A stretch of 45,415 nt of DNA from contig JAAYRU010000001.1 of NCBI GenBank assembly GCA_012518615.1, positions 1 through 45,415 of the forward strand, written 5' to 3'. Shown piece by piece: positions 32,794 through 41,712 of the stretch; within the stretch, counting starts at the first letter, position 1, and each line of letters opens with the position of its first letter. Position numbers and translations under genes: made by a program. The stretch is from Christensenellaceae bacterium. Its GTDB lineage: Bacteria > Bacillota > Clostridia > Christensenellales > Aristaeellaceae. Below the pieces are notes generated by a model. The model saw nothing but the letters and a program-made list of their open reading frames with translations. It did no database searches and had not been told where the DNA came from.

Positions 32794-34067
32794 AGCACTT
32801 TCTCTTTATCTATTAAGCGCTCTATTACGCTTGCGAATATATTTTCTGAAATGGTTTCAGCATCGCTTGTAGCATCTACACTAATAAAACGCTCAGGGTT
32901 ATCCTTTACCAGCTTATGGAAAGCATTTTGCGCTCTTTCATGGAAGGAATAATCATATAGCTCTATGCGGTCTGCCTTGGAATTTTCCTGCCTGCGGCGC
33001 ATTGCATTTTCAAAGGGCAAGTCTAGGTATACGGTGGTATCCGGCATAGCCCCGTTTACTGCGGGGGCGTTAAGTTTTGCTACAAGCTCCATACCAAGCT
33101 CATGCCCTGCGCCCTGATAGGCAACGCTGGAATCCACAAAGCGGTCAGATAAAACCAACTCTCCCCTTTTAATAGCGGGCATAATAACCTCTTCAACATG
33201 CTGGGCTCTTGCGGATGCAAAAAGATAGGCTTCAGTAAGCGATGTCATGGAGTTGTTCTCCCTATCAAGCAGCAACCCTCTTATCTTTTCTGAAAGTGGA
33301 GTACCGCCAGGCTCACGCGTAGCGTATACATCAAAGCCGAAGTTTACAAGCTTTTCTCTAAGCAAATCGCGCTGAGTGCTTTTGCCACTGCCGTCATTTC
33401 CCTCTATAGAAATAAAATAGCCTTTGTATTTAGCCTTAGGGCAGTTTAAAACATCATAAAGCCCTTCAACATTGTTTACAATATAATCCGCGCCTAGTTT
33501 ATTGTATTCCTCTATACTTCCGTAACCATAGAGCGTATATACAACAGGTATGCCGTATTCGCGTGCGCCTAATATGTCGCTCGCCCTATCCCCAACCATT
33601 ATGGCTTTTTTATTTCCATCAAGCGCAGCATTTAGAGAAGCACATTTGCCATCATAATACTGGTTTTCATCAGGACCTATTATCCTATCAAAAAAATGGT
33701 CCAGCTTAAAATGCTTAATAACTTTATTCGCAATAGCCATAGGCTTGCCTGTGACAACATACAGTCTATAACCATTTTTTTTAAGGGATATAAGCAGTTG
33801 CCTTATTCCGGGGTATACTTTGTTATCTTTCCAGTATTCTGTGTTATATACCTCTCTATAGTATTCTGTGGCTTTAACCGCTTCTTCATGGCTAAAACCC
33901 ATATATTCTCTAAACGAATGTGCAAGAGGAGGACCTAGGAACTTTGAAATAAGCTCATCGCTTGGCATTTCAACCTGCATTTTTTCTATCGCATAGCGAA
34001 CCGCGCGTATAATGCCGGAAGCTGAATCCGTAAGTGTGCCGTCAAGGTCAAATACTATTGCTTTCAT
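32784..34067 (-). CDS. Fusion: HAD phosphatase + thymidylate kinase
   Basis: A single 427-residue frame holds two enzymes. Residues 1-205 are a HAD hydrolase of the phosphoglycolate phosphatase/PpaX type: DLDGT at 7-11 with nucleophile D7, T106-K108, and VGDRASD with D160/D164. Residues 214-427 are a complete thymidylate kinase: P-loop GNDGSGKST (223-231), REPGGTPL (251-258), DRF (308-310) and a LID region near 330-345. The linker is only about 8 residues and no internal stop or start signal is seen. No separate tmk lies in this window. It would make dTDP from dTMP, while the HAD part's substrate is open. It overlaps its neighbours on both sides. Confidence 0.9.
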   Translation of the reverse strand: MKAIVFDLDGTLTDSASGIIRAVRYAIEKMQVEMPSDELISKFLGPPLAHSFREYMGFSHEEAVKATEYYREVYNTEYWKDNKVYPGIRQLLISLKKNGYRLYVVTGKPMAIANKVIKHFKLDHFFDRIIGPDENQYYDGKCASLNAALDGNKKAIMVGDRASDILGAREYGIPVVYTLYGYGSIEEYNKLGADYIVNNVEGLYDVLNCPKAKYKGYFISIEGNDGSGKSTQRDLLREKLVNFGFDVYATREPGGTPLSEKIRGLLLDRENNSMTSLTEAYLFASARAQHVEEVIMPAIKRGELVLSDRFVDSSVAYQGAGHELGMELVAKLNAPAVNGAMPDTTVYLDLPFENAMRRRQENSKADRIELYDYSFHERAQNAFHKLVKDNPERFISVDATSDAETISENIFASVIERLIDKEKVLCG

Positions 34068-34756
34068 TTATCTATCTCCGATGTAGGCAATAATGTTTCC
34101 TCTATTATTGCGGAAAGGAAAGGAATTACATTTTCATCGTTATTGTTTGAAATCATAACAGACATATACATATCCTCGTTAAAAATACCAAGCTCCTGTG
34201 AAAAGCGGTTGAGCTCTTTCATAGGTATTCCATATAGATGCATATGCGACTTGGTCACTGTTTCGCCGTCAATAATATCTTCTGATATGTAGTTTATATA
34301 ACCGTTTCTTAAATCTATACCCCTTGTATCTATAGCGCCGTCTTCAATATATTCTTCAAGCGCTATAAAAGCGCCCTGCGAAGCGTAGCGCTTGAACGAG
34401 TTTGCGTCTAGCATATATATATCCCCCTGCCTTGCGGCGATATAGGTTACAATCTGCATGGATGAAACATAGTCCTCGCTGCCGCCAGGCATAAGCACAA
34501 CAGTTTCCACAGTTTCCATATCAGGGGCGTGTTTCTCCCATATAGGTTTAAAAAAGGCGTTTATATCATCTTGACTAGAAAACGCGCCCTGTATATATAT
34601 ATCTATACGCTTATCTTCCGGCGGTCTATATTCCGTCTGAACATAGTACATATTTACTGTAAATATACACACAGCAACGCTAACCAAATATTTCCACCAG
34701 TTATAGCTGAAATGGTCGGATAAGCTTTTCCTGTTTATGGGAGTTGAGATTTTCAT
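34064..34756 (-). CDS. Membrane-anchored protein of unknown function
   Basis: The 230-residue protein has one membrane helix near residues 22-40 and an outside domain of about 190 residues. A segment GDIYMLDANSFKRYASQGAF (about 111-130) followed by LEEYI looks like part of a periplasmic-binding-protein fold (hinge region), but there is too little sequence for a full one. I recognise no family. It sits 4 bases after lysS and overlaps the HAD/thymidylate kinase gene by 4, so it is part of the greA-lysS-mnmA operon. Confidence 0.6.
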   Translation of the reverse strand: MKISTPINRKSLSDHFSYNWWKYLVSVAVCIFTVNMYYVQTEYRPPEDKRIDIYIQGAFSSQDDINAFFKPIWEKHAPDMETVETVVLMPGGSEDYVSSMQIVTYIAARQGDIYMLDANSFKRYASQGAFIALEEYIEDGAIDTRGIDLRNGYINYISEDIIDGETVTKSHMHLYGIPMKELNRFSQELGIFNEDMYMSVMISNNNDENVIPFLSAIIEETLLPTSEIDK

Positions 34757-34760
34757 TATA

Positions 34761-36242
34761 CTAATCCAGAGGCTTCATGGTGGGGAATAACAATACATCC
34801 CTTATAGATTCACTGTTTGTTAGCAGCATTATCATTCTGTCTATGCCTATGCCAAGCCCGCCTGTTGGCGGCATACCGTATTCAAGAGCGTTAAGGAAAT
34901 CCTCATCCACCTTGGAATTTTTGTCGCCTAACATATGCCTTACTCTAACCTGCTCTTCAAAACGCTTGCGCTGGTCAACAGGGTCATTAAGCTCGGAGAA
35001 GGCATTCCCGCCCTCGTTTTTGCATATAAAAAACTCAAAGCGCTCGGTTAAATCCGGATTATCCGCCTTGCGCTTTGCAAGCGGGGATATTTCAACAGGG
35101 TAATCCATAATAAAGATAGGCTGAATTAAACTGTCCTCAACATATTCATCAAACAGTTTTTCAAGGCAATGGCCCTTTGTGTCCGTTTTTTCGGTTTTGA
35201 TGTTGAGCTTGCGCAGCGCTTCTCTAGCCTCTTCATCGCTCTTCCAGTCAAAGTAATCAACGCCGGATTTTTCTTTTACTATGCCCGCCATGGTAACCCT
35301 TGGCCAAGGGGCTTTAAGATGTATTGTTTCGCCCATATATTCAACATCTGTAGTGCCAAGCACTTCCAAAGCTACATACTCATATAATTCCTCTGTTATT
35401 TTCATCATCTCATGATAGTCTACATAGGCTTGGTACAGCTCTATAGAGGTAAACTCGGGGTTATGGTACCTGCTCATGCCCTCGTTTCTAAAAATTCTGC
35501 CTATTTCGTATACCTTTTCAATGCCGCCTACTATAAGGCGCTTTAAGTAAAGCTCTGTTTCTATACGAAGGTACATGGGAATATCAAGCGTGTTATGGTG
35601 CGTTTCAAAGGGGCGTGCGGCAGCTCCGGTTTCAAGCGTATGCAGTATAGGAGTATCCACCTCAAGAAAACCGCGGCTGTCAAGGAAATCTCTTATTGCG
35701 CTTAGTATCTTTCCACGCTTAATAAATGTATCCTTAACTTCAGGATTTACTATCATATCAAGATATCTTTGGCGGTAGCGCAAATCCGTATTCTGAAGCC
35801 CGTGATATTTTTCGGGCAGGGGCTTTAGGCATTTTGCAAGCAACACTATTGAAAGCACATGTATAGACACTTCCTGCGTTTTGGTTTTGAAAACCGTACC
35901 TTCTATGCCAAGTATATCTCCCAAATCGTAGTTTTTGAATATCTGGTAGTTTTCAGTGCCTATTTCGTCCCGCTTTACATAAAGCTGTATAAGACCGCTG
36001 CCGTCCTGAATATGTGCAAATGACGCTTTACCCATGACACGCCTAGACATCATTCTACCGGCAACCAGCACTTTTTCGCCTTCGTATTTTTCGTAATTAT
36101 TTATAATAGTATCGCTGTCAGCGTTTTTACCAAACTTAGTAATATTATAAGGGCTGTTGCCGGAATCTATTATTTCCGCCAGCTTTTCGCGCCTTATCTG
36201 CTCCTGCTCTGAGAAGCTTACAGTTGTATCCTTTTCTTGCAT
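34761..36242 (-). CDS. lysS: Lysyl-tRNA synthetase (class II)
   Basis: The 493-residue enzyme is full length. It has an N-terminal OB-fold anticodon-binding domain (about 55-150) and the class II catalytic core with motif 1 around FLDSRGFLEVDTPIL, motif 2 FRNEGMSRYHNPEFT and motif 3 GLGIGIDRM near the C-terminus. A GGAG site lies before the ATG and greA lies 9 bases upstream, the classic greA-lysS pair. Confidence 0.98.
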   Translation of the reverse strand: MQEKDTTVSFSEQEQIRREKLAEIIDSGNSPYNITKFGKNADSDTIINNYEKYEGEKVLVAGRMMSRRVMGKASFAHIQDGSGLIQLYVKRDEIGTENYQIFKNYDLGDILGIEGTVFKTKTQEVSIHVLSIVLLAKCLKPLPEKYHGLQNTDLRYRQRYLDMIVNPEVKDTFIKRGKILSAIRDFLDSRGFLEVDTPILHTLETGAAARPFETHHNTLDIPMYLRIETELYLKRLIVGGIEKVYEIGRIFRNEGMSRYHNPEFTSIELYQAYVDYHEMMKITEELYEYVALEVLGTTDVEYMGETIHLKAPWPRVTMAGIVKEKSGVDYFDWKSDEEAREALRKLNIKTEKTDTKGHCLEKLFDEYVEDSLIQPIFIMDYPVEISPLAKRKADNPDLTERFEFFICKNEGGNAFSELNDPVDQRKRFEEQVRVRHMLGDKNSKVDEDFLNALEYGMPPTGGLGIGIDRMIMLLTNSESIRDVLLFPTMKPLD

Positions 36243-36251
36243 TTTGTTCTC

Positions 36252-36746
36252 CTACCTTGAAATACGGATTATCTTATATCTTGTAGTACCTCCGGGGGCT
36301 TCTACCGTTACAACCGCATTCTTTTTGTTGCCAAGCAGCGCCTTTCCTATGGGGGATTCGTTTGAAATACGCCCTTTCATGGGGTCGCTCTCCCTGGCGC
36401 CTACTATGGTAAGCTTCATCTCTTCGGAGGTATCTTCATTTTTTATTGTTACGGTCGTACCTACATTTACCTTGTCGGTTTTTATGTCCTTATCCTCTAT
36501 TACAACCGCAGTGCGTATGGTGTTTTCAAGGTCCTGTATCTGCGCTTCAAGCTTTGATTGGTCGTTCTTAGCTTCATCATATTCCGCATTTTCGGATAAA
36601 TCTCCAAAACCCCTTGCCGTCTGTATCTGCTCTGCAACTTCAGCCCTGCGGACATTTTTAAGATAATCCAGCTGTTCTTCCAGCTTTTTTAAGCCCTCGG
36701 CTGATATTACATTCTGCGTATTTGTTTTTTCATTCTTTTTTGCCAC
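36252..36746 (-). CDS. greA: Transcription elongation factor GreA
   Basis: Counted from the second GTG (36746), the protein has 164 residues, the normal GreA length. The GAGGTGAG ribosome binding site overlaps an alternative GTG at 36755, which makes the downstream GTG the better start. The N-terminal coiled coil has SAEGLKKLEEQLDYLK and GDLSENAEYDEAKNDQ with the acidic tip residues. The C-terminal FKBP-like domain ends in GTTRYKIIRISR. It rescues backtracked RNA polymerase by stimulating transcript cleavage. Confidence 0.96.
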   Translation of the reverse strand: MAKKNEKTNTQNVISAEGLKKLEEQLDYLKNVRRAEVAEQIQTARGFGDLSENAEYDEAKNDQSKLEAQIQDLENTIRTAVVIEDKDIKTDKVNVGTTVTIKNEDTSEEMKLTIVGARESDPMKGRISNESPIGKALLGNKKNAVVTVEAPGGTTRYKIIRISR

Positions 36747-36824
36747 TAGACTCACCTCATATGATTAAAAAATCACGCCCATGAAACCATGGAACGTATT
36801 ACAACACGAAAGTATCGTAGGCAG

Positions 36825-36853
36825 ATTATACGCTAAACAACCACCCATTGCAA
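36825..36853 (-). promoter_or_regulatory. Promoter of greA-lysS-mnmA operon
   Basis: On the minus strand TTGCAA (36853-36848), a 17-base spacer and consensus TATAAT (36830-36825) lie about 80 bases before the greA start. Confidence 0.8.
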
Positions 36854-36898
36854 GAAATGAGCGCTCGCCTTTCATTCTGCCCCCGTATATTATACATT

Positions 36899-37768
36899 TC
36901 ATAATTCATCGCTACCCCTAAAAATCTCCTTTAGCCTTAAGGAGGCTTTGTACAGTGAATTTTTATTTTGCCCCTTTTTAACAAGGCTATCCATAGCTGC
37001 CCTCATACTTATATCATTTGAAAACATTTCATCTAGCAGCATAGCTTCCTCCGTTTTATATGAAGGGGGATTTTCTTCTGTATCTTCTGCGCCTTCTATA
37101 TCTATAAGCACTGTATATTCTTTCTTTTGCGCATATTCATCATTTGATAGAAGCTTAATTATATCCCCGGGTTTTCCTCTGAAATGCCTTTCATGCAGCT
37201 TTGTAATATCAGAGAAAACAGCACAATCACATTCAGGAAACACCTCATCTAGTACGGAAAGTAGATTTAATATTCTATGGGGCGATTCGTACATTACAGC
37301 TATATGAGCATTTTTAGAAAGCGATTTGAGTTTATCAATACACTCCCCCTTTTTACGGGGCATAAAGCCGTAAAAAGTATACTCCGTATTTGTAAAGCCT
37401 GATATACTTAGCGCTGAAGAAACCGCGCTTGCGCCGGGTATTGCCCTAACTAGTATTCCATTTTCAATTGCAAGCCTTACAATTATCGCCCCGGGATCTG
37501 AAACACAGGGCGTACCCGCGTCGCTTACAAGGGCAATATCTATTTCTTCACTTAGCATACGCTCTATAAGCTTTTCACCCTTGCTGCGCTCGTTAAACTT
37601 ATGGTAGCTTGTAAGCGGGGTTTTTATATCATAATGGTTTAAAAGCTTTTGAGTATGCCTAGTATCCTCGGCAGCAATAAGAGATACGCTTTTAAGCGTT
37701 TCTATGGCTCTAAAGCTTATATCCCCAAGGTTGCCTATGGGCGTTGCAACCACATACAGCGTGCTCAT
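36899..37768 (-). CDS. rsmI: 16S rRNA 2'-O-methyltransferase RsmI
   Basis: The 289-residue SAM-dependent methyltransferase has the tetrapyrrole-methylase fold: VATPIGNLGD (7-16), AAEDTRHTQKLL (33-44), DAGTPCVSDPG (82-92) and GASAVSSAL. In characterised homologues it methylates the 2'-OH of C1402 in 16S rRNA. The start overlaps the rsmH stop (ATGA). RsmH acts on the base of that same nucleotide, so the operon pairs two modifiers of one site. Confidence 0.95.
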   Translation of the reverse strand: MSTLYVVATPIGNLGDISFRAIETLKSVSLIAAEDTRHTQKLLNHYDIKTPLTSYHKFNERSKGEKLIERMLSEEIDIALVSDAGTPCVSDPGAIIVRLAIENGILVRAIPGASAVSSALSISGFTNTEYTFYGFMPRKKGECIDKLKSLSKNAHIAVMYESPHRILNLLSVLDEVFPECDCAVFSDITKLHERHFRGKPGDIIKLLSNDEYAQKKEYTVLIDIEGAEDTEENPPSYKTEEAMLLDEMFSNDISMRAAMDSLVKKGQNKNSLYKASLRLKEIFRGSDEL

Positions 37769-38694
37769 ACGCGCTCAGCAGCCCTTAGTTTTGCGCTTGA
37801 AGAGCGGGGATTTTGCTCAAGCTCCTCTTGAGTAGGCGTTTTTACACCTGAAAATACCGTTTTAAGTTTAGGTTGCTTTCCGCATGTGCATATAGGAACA
37901 TTAGGCGAGCAGCTGCATGGGTTTCTTAAATAATTTATAGTACGCTTAACAAGCCTATCCTCTATTGAGTGAAAGGTTATTACACACAGCCTACCGCCTA
38001 TTTGAAGCCTATTAACAATGCTTTCTATTGCGCTTGGAAGCATATCAAGCTCTTCGTTTATTTTAATACGCACAGCCTGAAATGTGCGCTTTGCGGGATG
38101 TCCTTGAATGTTACGCCTTACAGCCTTTGGTATAGCCATGTCTACAGCTCGCACTAATTCCGTAGTTGTTTTGAGTGGTGATTCTTGCCTCATTTTAACT
38201 ATTTTTTCAGCTATTCTCTTTGCCCATCTCTCATCGCTATACTTATATATAGTATCGGCTATTTCATCTTCGCTTGCGGAATTAAGCCATTCTTCGGCAG
38301 TAATTCCGCTGCTCCTATCCATACGCATATCAAGCGGAGCTTCCTCATGGTAGCTGAAACCGCGCTTAGGAGTATCTAGCTGATGGGAAGATACTCCAAG
38401 GTCTATAATAGCGCCTGATAGCATAACATCTTCAGGGATTAGAATATCCACATCCCTAAAGTTGCCATGTATGGGGATAAAATTATCGTATGCTTTAAGA
38501 CGCTCTGTGGCATACTTTAAGGCTTCCATATCCCTATCTATGCCATACAGCCTACCAGTACCGTCAAGGCGACGCAGTATTTCCTCACTATGCCCTCCGC
38601 CGCCAAGAGTGCCGTCAAGGTATATACCAGCCTTTTTTATGTTAAGGTAGTCTACCGCTTCACGCATCATTACAGGCACATGATAATCGCTCAT
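37765..38694 (-). CDS. rsmH: 16S rRNA N4-methyltransferase RsmH
   Basis: The 309-residue enzyme has HVPVMMREAVDYL at the N-terminus, the SAM site DGTLGGGGHSEEIL (28-41), DLGVSSHQLD and the C-terminal ITFHSIEDRLVKR (about 238-250). It methylates N4 of C1402 of 16S rRNA. In most Bacillota rsmH heads the division cluster after mraZ. Here it lies between valS and rsmI, overlapping both by 4 bases. Confidence 0.96.
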   Translation of the reverse strand: MSDYHVPVMMREAVDYLNIKKAGIYLDGTLGGGGHSEEILRRLDGTGRLYGIDRDMEALKYATERLKAYDNFIPIHGNFRDVDILIPEDVMLSGAIIDLGVSSHQLDTPKRGFSYHEEAPLDMRMDRSSGITAEEWLNSASEDEIADTIYKYSDERWAKRIAEKIVKMRQESPLKTTTELVRAVDMAIPKAVRRNIQGHPAKRTFQAVRIKINEELDMLPSAIESIVNRLQIGGRLCVITFHSIEDRLVKRTINYLRNPCSCSPNVPICTCGKQPKLKTVFSGVKTPTQEELEQNPRSSSAKLRAAERV

Positions 38695-41318
38695 TCTTTA
38701 AGATTTGCAATGCGTTTTTCAAGCGTTTCAAGCATTGCGATGTTGTCCTTAAGCTTAATTCTTTCGCTTTCAACAAGCTGCTCAGGCGCTTTACTTACAA
38801 AACCTTGGTTATTAAGCTTAGACTCTCCACGCTTTATTTCGCTGTGCATTTTTTCTATTTCTTTATTGAGACGAGATATTTCTTCACTTATATCCACCAA
38901 GTCGCCAAGCGGCATGAATATTTCCGCATGTGGAGATACCGCGCCTACAGTTTTTTCATCTATTGAAGAAGCACTATCTAATACTAAAAGCTCCGAAACA
39001 TTTGCAAGCCTTTCAAAATAATGGGAAGCTCCCTTTAGCGTTTCCCCGTCTATTTGCTGGGGTAATAGCATAAGCCTTGCCTTTCTTCCAGCTTGTACAT
39101 TCATTTCAGCTCTTAAATTTCGCACTATACGGATAATATCCATTATCCCTTGCATGATGTTTTCGTCTTCTTCAAAAAGAAGTTCGCTATTATACTCCGG
39201 CCAGCTTGAAAGCATACAGGATTTATCCTCATTGCCGGGAAGAAGGCTGTAAAGCTTCTCTGTGATAAATGGCATAAAGGGATGTAACAGCTTAATAAGC
39301 GTTTCAAGCACATATTGTAATACCGCCCTAACTGTCTTTTTACGCTCCTCATCTTCGCCGAATAAATCCGCCTTGGAAAGCTCTATATACCAGTCGCAAA
39401 AATCCGTCCAAGCAAAGTCATATATACGCTCTGCGGCAAGACCGTGCTCAAGGTTATCTATATGCTTAGTTACATCATCTACCGCTTTCATGCAGCGGGA
39501 TAGTATCCACCTATCGGCAAGGTCAAACTGTTTGCCCTCTATACTCTCTTTTTCTTCAAGGTTCATGAGTACAAATCGTGAGGCATTCCATATTTTATTA
39601 GCGAAATTCCTTGAGGCTTCTACTTTTTCATCGGTATATCTAATATCATTGCCTATGCTGACGCCCATGCAGAAGGTAAAGCGAAGGGCATCGGCTCCGT
39701 ATTTGTTTATTACATCGAGCGGGTCAACGCCATTGCCAAGAGATTTTGACATCTTCTGCCCCTTAGCATCCCTTACTATGCCGTTAATAAACACAGTATC
39801 AAAGGGTATTTTGCCTGTATAGGCTATGCCTGAAAATATCATCCTAGCGACCCAGAAGAATATTATATCGTAGCCTGTTGCCATTACATTTGTGGGGTAA
39901 AAATACTTATAATCCTCAGTTTCCTCAGGCCAACCTAGGGTGCTGAAAGGCCAAAGCGCGGAAGAAAACCATGTGTCAAGCACATCTTCATCTTGATGGA
40001 TTGAGGTAGAACCGCATTTTGGGCAGCTAGTAGGGTCAATACGGCTTACTATTGTTTCTCCACAATCTTCACAGTACCATACGGGTATCCTATGTCCCCA
40101 CCAAAGCTGGCGGCTTATACACCAATCCCTAATGTTTTCCATCCAGTTAAAATATGTTCTGCTGAACCTTTCGGGGAGAAATTTTATTTCCCCACTCCTT
40201 ACCGCCTCTATTGCGGGCTGTGCAAGCTCGTGCATTTTAACAAACCACTGCTCGCTTATAAGCGGCTCAACTGTAGTATGGCAGCGATAGCAAGTGCCTA
40301 CATTATGCGTATAGGGCTCTATTTTTACTAGATAATTACCTTGTTTTAAATCTTCAACTACAGCGTTTCTGCAATCCATCATGCTAAGCCCCGCGTATTT
40401 TTCACCGGCTTCGATTGCCATCGTGCCATCATCGTTTATAACCCTTAGAATTTCAAGGTCGTGGCGCATAGCGATTTCAAAGTCATTAGGGTCGTGGGCA
40501 GGCGTCATCTTAACAGCGCCTGTTCCAAATTCCATATCTACATAGGAATCCGCAACTACGGGTAACTCCCTATTTACAAGGGGTAGTATTACAGTTTTTC
40601 CCACAAGATGTTTATAGCGCTCATCTTCGGGGTTTACTGCAACGCCTGTATCGCCAAGCATGGTTTCAGGCCTTGTTGTAGCAACTGTTACGCCCTCACT
40701 GCCATCCTTTGCAGGGTAGTGTATATGCCAAATATGGGTGGGCTGCTCCTCGTACTCTATTTCAGCGTCGGACAGTGCCGTCATACAATCGGGGCACCAG
40801 TTAATAATCCTATCGCCCCTGTATATAAGCCCCTGTTCATACAGGCGCACAAATACCTCTCTGACCGCCTTTGAGCAGCCCTCGTCCATGGTGAAGCGTT
40901 CTCTTGTCCAATCACAGCTAGCACCAAGACGGCGCAGCTGGGTTGTAATTCTGCCGCCATAGACTTCTCTCCATTTCCACGCCCTTTCAAGGAAGGCTTC
41001 CCTTCCAACATCTTCTTTAGTAAGACCTTCCTTTGCCATTTGCTCCACTATCTTAACTTCGGTAGCTATAGAAGCATGGTCGGTACCGGGTACCCAGAGC
41101 GTAGGGTCGCCCTTCATACGGTGGTAGCGTATAAGCACATCCGGCAGCGTATATGTTAGCGCATGACCCATGTGTAGTTCGCCCGTAATATTAGGCGGCG
41201 GCATGGATATAGTAAAAGGTTTTTTTGTTTTATCTATCTTAGGCGTGAAAGCACCGCTTTCTTCCCATTTTTGGTATATTTCCTGCTCCATCCCCTGCGG
41301 GTCGTATGTTTTTTGCAT
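38691..41318 (-). CDS. valS: Valyl-tRNA synthetase
   Basis: The 875-residue class I synthetase is full length. The HIGH equivalent is ELHMGHAL (46-53), the KMSKS loop QKMSKSLGN (about 523-531) and the editing domain contains TTRPETMLGDT. A zinc-finger-like segment with WYCEDCG and SCPKCGS is present. A C-terminal coiled coil (about 810-875) stabilises tRNA binding. AGGAGG precedes the ATG. Expression is controlled by the T-box leader immediately upstream. Confidence 0.98.
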   Translation of the reverse strand: MQKTYDPQGMEQEIYQKWEESGAFTPKIDKTKKPFTISMPPPNITGELHMGHALTYTLPDVLIRYHRMKGDPTLWVPGTDHASIATEVKIVEQMAKEGLTKEDVGREAFLERAWKWREVYGGRITTQLRRLGASCDWTRERFTMDEGCSKAVREVFVRLYEQGLIYRGDRIINWCPDCMTALSDAEIEYEEQPTHIWHIHYPAKDGSEGVTVATTRPETMLGDTGVAVNPEDERYKHLVGKTVILPLVNRELPVVADSYVDMEFGTGAVKMTPAHDPNDFEIAMRHDLEILRVINDDGTMAIEAGEKYAGLSMMDCRNAVVEDLKQGNYLVKIEPYTHNVGTCYRCHTTVEPLISEQWFVKMHELAQPAIEAVRSGEIKFLPERFSRTYFNWMENIRDWCISRQLWWGHRIPVWYCEDCGETIVSRIDPTSCPKCGSTSIHQDEDVLDTWFSSALWPFSTLGWPEETEDYKYFYPTNVMATGYDIIFFWVARMIFSGIAYTGKIPFDTVFINGIVRDAKGQKMSKSLGNGVDPLDVINKYGADALRFTFCMGVSIGNDIRYTDEKVEASRNFANKIWNASRFVLMNLEEKESIEGKQFDLADRWILSRCMKAVDDVTKHIDNLEHGLAAERIYDFAWTDFCDWYIELSKADLFGEDEERKKTVRAVLQYVLETLIKLLHPFMPFITEKLYSLLPGNEDKSCMLSSWPEYNSELLFEEDENIMQGIMDIIRIVRNLRAEMNVQAGRKARLMLLPQQIDGETLKGASHYFERLANVSELLVLDSASSIDEKTVGAVSPHAEIFMPLGDLVDISEEISRLNKEIEKMHSEIKRGESKLNNQGFVSKAPEQLVESERIKLKDNIAMLETLEKRIANLKE

Positions 41319-41341
41319 ATTATCCTCCTAATTATGCCTTT

Positions 41342-41376
41342 TAATAAAAACGCCCCATCCTGCAAAGGACGGAGCG
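41342..41376 (-). terminator. T-box terminator of valS leader
   Basis: On the minus strand CGCTCCGTCC pairs with GGATGGGGCG (two G:U pairs) around TTTGCA, followed by TTTTTATT. Its 5' arm overlaps the T-box core's 3' flank, as required for the mutually exclusive antiterminator. Confidence 0.9.
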
Positions 41377-41543
41377 CTCCGTGGTACCACCTTATTTCAT
41401 AGCGAAAAACCGCTACCTCACATGCTATATAGGGCATGAGCCGTTATCCTCAAAAGCAACCTTCAACCGGTATTCCAAACCGCCTTTCAGCATATGGCAA
41501 GCTCTCTTTGTTGGACATCCCGGCATACTCCTCTTTATCTTAG
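41342..41543 (-). promoter_or_regulatory. T-box leader of valS
   Basis: Reading the minus strand, a stem I region begins near 41540 with AAAG and AGUAUG (loop E side). It contains AGAGAG, and its 3' arm has UUGAAGGUUGCUUU, where GUU is the likely valine specifier. The 14-base T-box core AGGTGGTACCACGG lies at 41378-41391 and is followed by the terminator at 41342-41376. Uncharged tRNA-Val would bind the specifier and the UGG bulge, favouring antitermination and valS expression. Confidence 0.93.
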
Positions 41544-41550
41544 GATAATT

Positions 41551-41712
41551 AATGCTATGTTGCTTTTAGAACAGCGATTTAATTGTAGCGGTTTTTTCGG
41601 TTTGGCGAAGCTCTGTGAAGGAGGCATAGTGGACCCTATGCTGACTGAACAAGGCAAAGCCAAAGTGGAAAAGACGCACAAGAAAACGCTGAATTAAAGG
41701 CAATATAGTATT
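41551..41712 (+). repeat. Fold-back repeat, copy 3
   Basis: 162 bases with terminal AATGCTATGTTGC and GCAATATAGTATT. The ends are slightly decayed compared with copies 1 and 2. It lies between rpmF and the valS T-box. Its right end overlaps the rpmF stop codon (minus strand), and its left end is directly upstream of the T-box stem I. The valS promoter must therefore lie within it or in its edge. Confidence 0.9.

Noticed and set aside
41557-41697. 47-codon open frame inside repeat copies 2 and 3 (MLLLEQ...)
   Set aside because: It is broken by a stop in copy 1, and copies 2 and 3 differ mainly by amino-acid-changing substitutions. There is no ribosome binding site, so it is more likely a chance frame in a structural repeat.
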